Shown one piece after another: positions 23,162 to 28,647 of a stretch of 29,319 nt of DNA (position 1 is its first letter; every line of letters starts with the position of its first letter). The stretch comes from CAZYTO01 sp964650405. GTDB taxonomy: Bacteria > Acidobacteriota > Thermoanaerobaculia > Gp7-AA8. The stretch covers positions 1 through 29,319 of the forward strand of contig CAZYTO010000023.1 in the NCBI GenBank assembly GCA_964650405.1. Reading direction: 5' to 3'. The position numbers and the translations under genes are program-made. The notes beneath the pieces are model-generated. The model was not told the DNA's origin and did no database searches. It worked only from the letters and a program-made list of their open reading frames with translations.

Positions 23162-23740
23162 TCAACGTCGTCCGGGAACGCGAACACTTTCGGCCTGCAG
23201 ATGGGCTGCGAGCCGGCGGTAGGCCTTGCCGCGGTGCGAGGCCGCATCCTTCTCTTCGGCCGTCATTTCGGCGAACGTCTTCGCGCTCCCGTCCGGCTGA
23301 AACCATGCATCCCAGCCGAAATGGCCGCCGCCCCGCGGCTCGACGAGCACCTGCCCGACCGTCTCGCCGTGGAAGAAGTGAGGCGTCTGGCCGTCCCAGT
23401 AGCCGACGCAGCACTGAGCCCGGGCCGTCCGGTTGAGCAGCGCGTAGGCGATGGCGCCAAGGCCTTTGCCGCCTGCCGCTTCGAGCAGCCAGCGCACGAA
23501 GGGACCGGGGAAGTTCCCGAGCTCGTCGAAGCCGAGCGAGACGTCCTCGACGATGAGGCGGCCATAGCCGCGGCTGCGAGCCTGCTCGAGCTTGAAGCGG
23601 GTGACCTCTTCGACCGTGGCGGCCTGGATCTCGAGCAGCTCGATGGCCACGCGCAGAATGGGTACGCCGAGGATGCGCTCGGCTTCGATTCCCTTGTTCG
23701 GATTCGAAGTGACCAGGATCAGCTTCTCGCTGTCGGGCAC
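23162..23740 (-). CDS. Non-canonical purine NTP pyrophosphatase, ITPA-like (HAM1/RdgB family)
   Basis: The 192-aa protein hydrolyses ITP/XTP and dNTP analogues to monophosphates, keeping them out of DNA and RNA. It has the N-terminal phosphate loop SNPNKGIEAE, VEDVSLGFDELGNFPGPFVRWLLE, and FGWDAWFQPDGSAKTFAEM followed by SHRGKAYRRL. The FPGPFVRWLLE form is nearer to the eukaryotic ITPA sequence than to the common bacterial RdgB (LxGxPGVYSAR), so it belongs to the ITPA-like branch. Start is GTG 23740, shortly before SEKLILVTSN. It lies 12 nt after the anti-sigma gene, same strand, so the two are probably co-transcribed. Confidence 0.92.
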   Translation of the reverse strand: MPDSEKLILVTSNPNKGIEAERILGVPILRVAIELLEIQAATVEEVTRFKLEQARSRGYGRLIVEDVSLGFDELGNFPGPFVRWLLEAAGGKGLGAIAYALLNRTARAQCCVGYWDGQTPHFFHGETVGQVLVEPRGGGHFGWDAWFQPDGSAKTFAEMTAEEKDAASHRGKAYRRLAAHLQAESVRVPGRR

Positions 23741-23752
23741 GAGGGGGCGATT

Positions 23753-23983
23753 CTACTCAGCCATGGCGCGCAGCGAGCGGGTCAGGCGGACCTTGAAGCG
23801 CTCCGGCGCGGCGATCTGTGCGAGGCGGTGCCTCACGAACTCACGCATGCGGCGGTGGACCAGCATCCGCTGATCGCAGCCGGGGCAGTCGTCGAGGTGG
23901 GAGCGGAAGTCGTGGTCGCGCCGATCGTCGAGGGCGCCATCGAGGTAGAAGTAGACAGCCCGTTTCACTTCATCGCAAAGCAT
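23753..23983 (-). CDS. Zinc-binding anti-sigma factor-like protein (ZAS type)
   Basis: The 76-aa protein carries C3 ... H29-x3-C33-x2-C36. The Cys-to-His distance of 26 residues and the HxxxCxxC motif are those of the zinc-binding anti-sigma (ZAS) domain of RsrA-type proteins. Such proteins bind an ECF sigma factor and release it on oxidative or other stress, when the zinc cysteines change. There is no TM helix, so it is a cytoplasmic sensor. It is directly downstream of an ECF sigma gene, separated by 150 nt with a strong terminator. Start ATG 23983 is the only one compatible with Cys3. Confidence 0.85.
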   Translation of the reverse strand: MLCDEVKRAVYFYLDGALDDRRDHDFRSHLDDCPGCDQRMLVHRRMREFVRHRLAQIAAPERFKVRLTRSLRAMAE

Positions 23984-24077
23984 GTCGCCGCTCGTTCCTT
24001 CCGGGGGATGAAGTCACGACGTTGCAGTTCGTTCAACTGGCCGCTGCAAGGTCGAATTCCGCCATCCCTGCATGGCC

Positions 24078-24111
24078 AAAAACAAAGAAGGCCGCTGCAA
24101 GCAGCGGCCTT
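24078..24111 (-). terminator. Strong intrinsic terminator between sigma and anti-sigma genes
   Basis: AAGGCCGCTGC (24088-24098) and GCAGCGGCCTT (24101-24111) form a perfect 11-bp stem with a 2-nt loop. On the minus strand the stem is followed by CTTTGTTTTTGG (24087 down to 24076), a classic U-tract. It follows the sigma gene's stop codon (24134) by about 22 nt and precedes the anti-sigma start by about 95 nt. Confidence 0.85.
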
Positions 24112-24133
24112 CGACATGTCTTGATGCAGTCGA

Positions 24134-24916
24134 TTACTCGACCCGAAGCTGATTCTCTTCTTCCTCTTCCTCGTCGACGTCGAACTCGAAGTCCTCGTCC
24201 TCGCCGCCGGCGAAGAGGATCTCTTCCTCGTTCTCCTCCGGCTCAGCGGCCTCGGCCTCGTCCTCGGTGCCGTCTTCCTTCTTCTTGCGGCCCTTGGTCT
24301 CGTCCTTGCGCGAGCGCATCTTGGCGGGCTCGGCGCCGGCCCGGATGTAGCCGTACTTCCGGGCGTACTCGAGCAGCGTCCGCTCGAGCATCTTCCGGCC
24401 CCGGTAGAGGCGCGACATGACCGTGCCCACCGGGCAGTCCAGGATCTCGGCGATCTCCTTGTACGAGAAGCCTTCGATGTCCGCCAGCAGGACCACCATC
24501 TTGTAGTCGTGCGGCAGCGAGTCGAGGGCGCGCTTGACGTCCTCGTCCATCATGTCCTGGAAGATCTCGCTCTCCGGATCCTTGATCAGGTCCGGGGCGT
24601 TCTTCTGGATGACCCGCTCGTACGACTCTTCGATCTCCGAGAAGTCGATCTTGTGAGGGGTGAGCTTCTTCTTCCGGTAGTTGTTGATGAACGTGTTCTT
24701 CATGATCTTGAAGAGCCACGCCTTGAAGTTCGTACCCTCTTCGAACTTGTCGTAGTACTTGTAGGCCTTGAGATAGGTCTCCTGGACGAGGTCTTCCGCG
24801 TCCTCGGAGTTGCGAGTCATCCGATAAGCCGTGTTGTAGAGCGAGTCAACGTAAGGCATGGCTGCCTTTTCGAAGTCCCAACCCTGCTCATGCTCATAGG
24901 CTTCGGCGGTCTTCAT
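24134..24916 (-). CDS. ECF sigma factor (SigR/RpoE-like) with long acidic tail
   Basis: The 260-aa protein has sigma region 2 (about residues 22-85: YNTAYRMTRNSEDAEDLVQETYL, then FKAWLFKIMKNTFINNYRKK) and region 4 (about 128-180: ALDSLPHDYKMVVLLADIEGFSYKEIAEIL, GTVMSRLYRGRKML), and no regions 1.1 or 3. It is close to the SigR/SigH group with RsrA-like ZAS partners, in line with the downstream anti-sigma gene. After about residue 190 there is a basic stretch (RKDETKGRKKK) and then a tail of about 50 residues made mainly of Glu/Asp, which is unusual. ATG 24916 has GGGAGA at a proper distance; the frame upstream is not conserved. Confidence 0.93.
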   Translation of the reverse strand: MKTAEAYEHEQGWDFEKAAMPYVDSLYNTAYRMTRNSEDAEDLVQETYLKAYKYYDKFEEGTNFKAWLFKIMKNTFINNYRKKKLTPHKIDFSEIEESYERVIQKNAPDLIKDPESEIFQDMMDEDVKRALDSLPHDYKMVVLLADIEGFSYKEIAEILDCPVGTVMSRLYRGRKMLERTLLEYARKYGYIRAGAEPAKMRSRKDETKGRKKKEDGTEDEAEAAEPEENEEEILFAGGEDEDFEFDVDEEEEEENQLRVE

Positions 24917-25263
24917 GGTGTCTCCCGTGGTCGAAAATGCGTAAGTCGTGCCGCGGCATGTGAGACGCAGCGACAAATAATTTGGTTACCGACCAGTCGC
25001 TGATCTCGCAGTCGTTCCGCTTCAAGTGATTTGCGCTCTGTGTGTTACGACGGAGAGCGGCAAAACGTTGAGGTTGCGGCGACGACTCGACACTCGTACG
25101 CCTGCGTCGCCGAAGGCGGACACGAGTGTCCTTTAAATGAGGTCGTGGTCAATGAGTTACGTCAGGTCTACGGAGGGAAGTGCTGGCAAGAATGCCGGTG
25201 AACAAACCGTGAACTGCCTGAATTCCCGAGGCGAATGATAGCACCCGTATCCGGGTTGCGCAA
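24917..25263. other. 347-nt intergenic region upstream of the sigma factor gene
   Basis: It lies between the start of the sigma gene (24916) and the stop of the J-domain gene (25264). It should hold the sigma promoter, and has lower GC near 24970-25000 (AAATAATTT on the plus strand). A two-tier hairpin is at 25089-25130. On the minus strand a GGAAC (from 25017) could be an ECF -35 element, but no matching -10 was found at the expected distance. No ORF is supported. Confidence 0.6.
25089..25130. terminator. Two-tier hairpin downstream of J-domain gene / upstream of sigma gene
   Basis: GACACTCGT (25089-25097) pairs with ACGAGTGTC (25122-25130); inside the loop CGCC (25108-25111) pairs with GGCG (25115-25118) around GAA. 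On the plus strand CTTTAAATG follows. On the minus strand it lies about 134 nt beyond the J-domain gene stop. It could be a terminator or a regulatory element for the sigma gene; no clear U-tract is present on the minus strand. Confidence 0.45.
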
Positions 25264-26001
25264 CTACTCCGCGTAGAAGGTTAAGAGAATCTCATAGGCC
25301 CGGGTGATCTCGATGAAGCGGGCCGCGGCGGCGGATTGTACGTCAGCCGGCTCCCGGTGCACCCGGTCGGGATGATGTTGTGCCGCCAGCCGCCGGTAGG
25401 CGGCGATGATCGACTGCCGGTTCGCATCCGCTTCCTCAATCCCCAAAACACGGAGCAATTCCCGGCGGGGCGTGGCCGTCGTTCCCCCACCGCGATCGGC
25501 CTCAGGCGGACGCCCGTTCTCGGCATGGTCGACGTACTCGAAGCCGTACCGTTCCCGGAGGCGTGCCAGGGCGTCGGTCTGGAATCCGAGGGAGAAGGAA
25601 AGGTCGAGCAGGGCCGAGTATTGGCGCAGGGGGACGGGCGTGTCGCGGGAAGCGACGCATTGCACGGCCATGTCGAGGAGCCAGTTTCGCTGCTGCGGTG
25701 AGCTGACGCCGGCGAAGCGCGCCCCCCAGCTCGCCACGTCGATGCCGCCCGGCACGGGAGCCAGCAGCCCCGCCCGCCGCCGGATCTCGCGGAGCGCATC
25801 ATCCGGCCGCACACCGCCGAGGAGCTGGACCTGGTAGAGGATCGAGGCGGCGATTCCCTCCAGGCCGGCAGTCGCGGCCTGACTTGCCGCGCCGCCGGCG
25901 GCATGCGCGTTCTCCCCCTTGGCGATGGCCACGGCGACGATGATGAATCCCGCCACGCCGATGCCGGCTGCGATCATCAGGATGACGGCGAGGAACTCCA
26001 C
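25264..26001 (-). CDS. DjlA-like membrane-anchored J-domain protein
   Basis: The 245-aa protein has an N-terminal TM helix (FLAVILMIAAGIGVAGFIIVAVAIA, residues 3-27), a helical central domain (about 50-150, VSSPQQRNWLLDMAVQCV) that could be TerB-like, a short linker and a C-terminal J domain with AYRRLAAQHHPDRV, including the HPD tripeptide needed to stimulate DnaK ATPase. This is the order of DjlA-type (type III) DnaJ proteins: membrane anchor, TerB-like, J domain at the C-terminus. It would recruit DnaK to the inner membrane. The start is GTG 26001, inside a direct-repeat copy; no ATG is in frame nearby. Conservation of the central part was not checked. Confidence 0.82.
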   Translation of the reverse strand: MEFLAVILMIAAGIGVAGFIIVAVAIAKGENAHAAGGAASQAATAGLEGIAASILYQVQLLGGVRPDDALREIRRRAGLLAPVPGGIDVASWGARFAGVSSPQQRNWLLDMAVQCVASRDTPVPLRQYSALLDLSFSLGFQTDALARLRERYGFEYVDHAENGRPPEADRGGGTTATPRRELLRVLGIEEADANRQSIIAAYRRLAAQHHPDRVHREPADVQSAAAARFIEITRAYEILLTFYAE

Positions 26002-26262
26002 CGGCTCATGTTACGAGCAAGGTGGTTCCTTTTCGTGGGTTGCTGGGTTGCGGGGGTTACTGGGTTGCTGTGCCGAATCGGCATGAGGCATGAGTAACGA
26101 GGCATGAGTGGGAGGTCGCCTGGTTCTGTGTGGTGGCCGCCGCCCTCGGCGGCCTGGAGCAGTTGATTCGATGGTTTCACAGCCGCTGAGTTGCTGGGCC
26201 GCTGGATTACGGGGTTGCGAGGTGACAGCGGGGAACTCCACCGGCTACTGTTACGAGCGACG
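25982..26262. repeat. Direct repeat pair, exactly 240 nt apart, bracketing stutter sequence
   Basis: Copy 1 is at about 25982-26022 and copy 2 at about 26222-26262. In the core, 25991-26018 against 26231-26258, 25 of 28 bases are the same (GGAACTCCACCGGCT is shared). Copy 1 contains the GTG start and first codons of the J-domain gene; copy 2 repeats that stretch and ends at the thioesterase start codon. Between them lie several stutter blocks: a GGGTTGCT type at 26037-26070, GGCATGA at 26080-26107, a GGTTGC-type block at 26188-26220, and a 7-bp GC-rich hairpin at 26135-26154. Confidence 0.85.
26037..26220. repeat. Stutter cluster between the direct repeats
   Basis: GGGTTGC(T/G)-type 8-9 nt words repeat four times at 26037-26069. 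GGCATGA recurs in 7-nt register at 26080, 26087 and 26101, with a variant GTAACGA at 26094. A hairpin of GGCCGCC (26135-26141) and GGCGGCC (26148-26154) follows. A further GTTGCTG/GGTTGC-type run lies at 26188-26220. No gene is supported here. Confidence 0.8.
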
Positions 26263-26675
26263 TGCCCACCTTTTCTGAACTGACTGCCGCGCTGGAGGCC
26301 CGCTTCGGCTCGCATCCTGTCCGTCGCTTCCTCGACTTCCACATCCAGGAGTTGGCGCTCGACCGTTGCGTGATGTCGATCGAGTTCAAGCCGGAGTTCG
26401 ACAACACGACGGGTGCCGTCCATGGCGGCATTCTGGCCATGCTGGCCGACACGGCCGTGGCCTGCGCTCTGGCGACGGCGTTCGACGGCGAGATGAACTT
26501 CGCCACGTCGAACCTGAATATCCACTTCCTCCGCCGCGCCAGCGCGGCCGTCACGGCCACGGCGACGATCATCAAGAAGGGCTCGCGCGTCTGCGTCGGC
26601 ACCTGCGAGCTGCACGATGAAGAAGCGCGTCAGGTGGCAACGGCGACGTGCGATTTCGTGCTGCTGAACGGATAG
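26262..26675 (+). CDS. PaaI-like hotdog-fold thioesterase
   Basis: The 137-aa protein has the hotdog signature TGAVHGGILAMLADTAVACALA (about residues 48-69; the HGGxxxxLxD motif with the catalytic acid) followed by NLNIHFLRRASAAVTATATIIKKGSRV and CELHDEEARQVATATCDFVLL. Such PaaI/YbdB-type enzymes hydrolyse acyl- or aryl-CoA thioesters; the substrate is unknown. Length is normal for the family. The start is GTG 26262 (MPTFSEL), which sits at the end of the second direct-repeat copy. It is divergent from the J-domain gene. Confidence 0.9.
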   Translation: MPTFSELTAALEARFGSHPVRRFLDFHIQELALDRCVMSIEFKPEFDNTTGAVHGGILAMLADTAVACALATAFDGEMNFATSNLNIHFLRRASAAVTATATIIKKGSRVCVGTCELHDEEARQVATATCDFVLLNG

Positions 26676-26872
26676 GTTGCACGGGGGGACAGGTGGCTTC
26701 TGCGAACGCTTCTTAGGACGATCGGTCCGCCGCGCCTTACCCTATCAGGATCACGCATCCGAGCCCTTCCGCGCAAGTGTCTCGCAGAAAGGCCCGGAGT
26801 TGCCGGTGGTACTCGAGAATGTACCCGAGTGGAGATCTGACCCCCGACGAACCAGAAGTCCGCTCCACCGCC
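26676..26872. other. Gene-free spacer with lower GC, left of the lipoprotein unit
   Basis: About 200 nt without a supported ORF. Composition is nearer 58-60% GC than the surroundings by eye. A weak hairpin ACTCG/CGAGT lies near 26811-26830. CTCCACCG at 26864-26871 is the reverse complement of a CGGTGGAG at about 27404-27411, part of the inverted flanks of the neighbouring lipoprotein gene. Confidence 0.5.
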
Positions 26873-26885
26873 AAGTTAGGTGCCA
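26873..26885. repeat. Left inverted-repeat end of the lipoprotein unit (core-like GTTAGGT)
   Basis: AAGTTAGGTGCCA is a 13-bp sequence that is the exact reverse complement of 27376-27388. On the minus (gene) strand it reads ACCTAAC, 7 nt after the lipoprotein stop codon, matching the RYYYAAC inverse-core consensus of integron attC sites. Outside it, CTCCACCG (26864-26871) also has an inverted counterpart on the right. Confidence 0.75.
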
Positions 26886-26888
26886 CGC

Positions 26889-27374
26889 TCATTTTCTTAA
26901 CCCGAAAGCCGTGGCGCCGATGTCGAGCTGCATAGTGCCGTTGGTCGTATTGGGCTTGAACTCCAGTGACACCTTCACGTTGTCGCGTACGCCGGCTGCA
27001 CCATAGGCTGACACACGTACATCGAGCCGTTCGTAGGTCACGTAGTTCCTGGTCTGCTTGGTTATGCCACTGAGGCAGGCAAAAGCTGTGTGGAAATTGT
27101 TGTCGGCGAACTCGGTCGCGCTATGCTCCATGAGGTATCTGCATAGCCGGGCGCCAGGCTCGTAGCCGCCGTGATTGCAGTCACGAGAAGAGAGGGATTC
27201 CGGATGATTCTTGGACGGGCCCCAAGCCGTTTCCAGAGAAACGACATGCGTTTCGCCTGGCTTCGTGGCGTTGGCAAAAGACGCAATCTCTTGGCACAGC
27301 GGATCCCGGCTGAGCCGCTGCGACGCGCAGCCTGAGAGGCTGAGGTAAATGACAAGGGCTAGTACGTTTCGCAT
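26889..27374 (-). CDS. Putative lipoprotein, AT-richer than its surroundings (161 aa)
   Basis: The protein begins MRNVLALVIYLSLSGCASQ, a signal peptide with a lipobox LSGC; Cys16 would be lipidated. The rest (LCQEIASFANATKPGETHVV, then YLMEHSATEFADNNFHTAFACLSG, and a β-rich C-terminus with FKPNTTNGTMQLDIG) matches no family I know; five cysteines after the lipobox could form disulphides. Codon use is clearly less G/C-biased than that of its neighbours. A TTAGGTG lies about 5 nt before ATG 27374, within the inverted repeat. The gene is tightly bounded by a 13-bp inverted repeat on both sides, so it may have been acquired as a unit. Confidence 0.82.
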   Translation of the reverse strand: MRNVLALVIYLSLSGCASQRLSRDPLCQEIASFANATKPGETHVVSLETAWGPSKNHPESLSSRDCNHGGYEPGARLCRYLMEHSATEFADNNFHTAFACLSGITKQTRNYVTYERLDVRVSAYGAAGVRDNVKVSLEFKPNTTNGTMQLDIGATAFGLRK

Positions 27375-27375
27375 A

Positions 27376-27388
27376 TGGCACCTAACTT
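27376..27388. repeat. Right inverted-repeat end of the lipoprotein unit (core-like GTTAGGT)
   Basis: TGGCACCTAACTT on the plus strand. On the gene strand it reads GTTAGGT (27386 to 27380), matching the GTTRRRY core-site consensus, 5 nt before the lipoprotein start codon. It is the exact partner of 26873-26885. Confidence 0.75.
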
Positions 27389-27412
27389 GTGACTGGCAAC
27401 ATCGGTGGAGGT

Positions 27413-27949
27413 TCACGGCAGCACAGAAACCGAGGAACCAAGCAACTCAGCAACCTCAGCTACCTTCCACTCCAGCTCCTCTTCACTCAGCGCCGAGGTC
27501 GACCCTTCGGTGTCGATCTCGTCGTCGACGCTCACCCAGCTCCGGCAGCCGGCGTACTCCGGCATCATGGCGATGGCGACCGGTTGCGGCAGGCGCCAGG
27601 CGCGGACGGCCAGGACGTGCAGGGCCTGGTCTTCACGGAAGCGGTAGCGGATGTCGAGGTTCTTCCGGTCCATCACCGTGAAGGGCGCGAGGGCGTAGAG
27701 CAGCTCGAGGTCGCGTACCCGCCACGTCTTCACGACCTCGACCCAGTGCGTGATCGTGACGGAAGCGGGCGGCTCGCTGCCGCCGGTGTGAAAGTACGTC
27801 GGGAAGAGATAGAAGCGCTCCGCTTCGACGCCGAACTTCGGATCGGCGATGCCGCCCTTGCGGATGAGAAGGATGTGCTCTCCGCGTCCGAGGGCGTCGA
27901 TCACCGACGACCACTCCTTGAGCGACGTGTGATTCGGAAGCTTCTTCAT
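27413..27949 (-). CDS. DUF1802 family protein
   Basis: The 178-aa protein begins MKKLPNHTSLKEWSSVIDALGRGEHILLIRKGGI, followed by ERFYLFPTYFH, the typical opening of DUF1802 proteins. The C-terminal part has an acidic, Glu/Ser-rich end. Function is unknown. Its ATG (27949) overlaps the stop of the upstream PTPS-like gene by 4 nt (ATGA), so the two are co-translated; a link to pterin metabolism is conceivable but not shown. The upstream frame is not coding in this strand. Confidence 0.87.
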   Translation of the reverse strand: MKKLPNHTSLKEWSSVIDALGRGEHILLIRKGGIADPKFGVEAERFYLFPTYFHTGGSEPPASVTITHWVEVVKTWRVRDLELLYALAPFTVMDRKNLDIRYRFREDQALHVLAVRAWRLPQPVAIAMMPEYAGCRSWVSVDDEIDTEGSTSALSEEELEWKVAEVAELLGSSVSVLP

Positions 27950-28632
27950 CCGCCTGCCCGGAACGTAACGGAGTTGACCGGACCTTCCCACACCGTGACG
28001 GCGGTGACGACGGCACTCTCGTCTGCAACGGCCGCCGAGAGCTCGCGATGGAACCACGCGGCGATGTTCTCCGCCGAGGGGTTCACGCTCGTGAACGGCG
28101 GGACGTCGTTGATGCAGCCGTAGTCGAGCCGTTTGGCCAGGACTTCCAGCTTGCGCTTGGCGCTGACGAAATCCACGGCAATGGATTCGTTGTCCACGCC
28201 GCCGCCGCGCGCCGCCAGCTCCGCCTCGACCTTGTACGAATGCCCGTGCAGCGGCTCGGTGATCCCGCGGTATTCACGGAGGTAGTGGGCGGCCTCGAAG
28301 CGCGCCTCGACCCGGACGGTGAAGGAGCCTTTTCGCTGTTCGCTGGTCGCCGGTCGCTGGTCGCTTGGTCGTTGTTCGTTGTTCGCCGGGGCCGGTTTCC
28401 CGCTCGCCGCTCGCCCCTCCCCGCTCGCCTTCCCACCGCTCTCCGTCCCAAACACCCTCTCGATCAGCGCTTCGCTCATGCCGAGGCTCCGGGCCTCGGC
28501 GGGGGTGGTCTGGGAGCGAAGCAGGTCCTCGGCGCGGCGGTCGTCCCAGCAATCGGCGGGGCTGGAGCCCTCGGCGAGCTCGATGAGTGTTCTCAGCGTT
28601 TTCCGTCGCTCTTCCGCGTCGTTCCGGGCCAC
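27946..28632 (-). CDS. 6-pyruvoyltetrahydropterin synthase family protein, PTPS-III type, with N-terminal extension
   Basis: The 228-aa protein has an N-terminal helical segment (residues 2-62, ARNDAEERRKTLRTLIELAE) of unknown type, a low-complexity linker (about 65-101, Gln/Pro/Ser/Arg) and a PTPS domain (103-226). Zinc ligands are H116, H129 and H131 (LHGH). The catalytic Cys four residues before HGH of QueD is Thr125, and Glu126 gives E-P-L-H-G-H, the ExxHGH motif of PTPS-III. PTPS-III turns dihydroneopterin triphosphate into 6-hydroxymethyldihydropterin for folate synthesis, replacing FolB. The linker coincides with two stutter blocks. GTG 28632 includes the N-terminal segment; ATG 28479 is an alternative start. 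QueD remains possible. Confidence 0.82.
   Translation of the reverse strand: MARNDAEERRKTLRTLIELAEGSSPADCWDDRRAEDLLRSQTTPAEARSLGMSEALIERVFGTESGGKASGEGRAASGKPAPANNEQRPSDQRPATSEQRKGSFTVRVEARFEAAHYLREYRGITEPLHGHSYKVEAELAARGGGVDNESIAVDFVSAKRKLEVLAKRLDYGCINDVPPFTSVNPSAENIAAWFHRELSAAVADESAVVTAVTVWEGPVNSVTFRAGG
28332..28430. repeat. TTCGCTG and CGCTCGC stutter blocks inside a coding sequence
   Basis: TTCGCTG-type heptamers run from 28332 to 28388 (eight words, one of 8 nt: TTCGCTG at 28332 and 28339, GTCGCTG at 28353, TTCGTTG at 28375). A CGCTCGC block follows at 28397-28430. In the PTPS gene frame these encode residues about 68-79 and 82-101, the linker between the two conserved parts. One 8-mer keeps the total in frame. 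Confidence 0.85.
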
Positions 28633-28647
28633 GGGCGGAAGTGTACA

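Noticed and set aside
24960..25030. ECF-type autoregulatory promoter (GGAAC ... GTT) for the sigma gene
   Set aside because: GGAAC is present on the minus strand (from 25017), but no GTT or GTC -10 motif lies at 16-18 nt spacing, so it is not listed as a promoter.
26873..27388. Insertion sequence or MITE
   Set aside because: The 13-bp inverted repeat has no flanking target-site duplication that I can see, and the enclosed gene is a lipoprotein, not a transposase. The cassette reading fits better but remains unproven.
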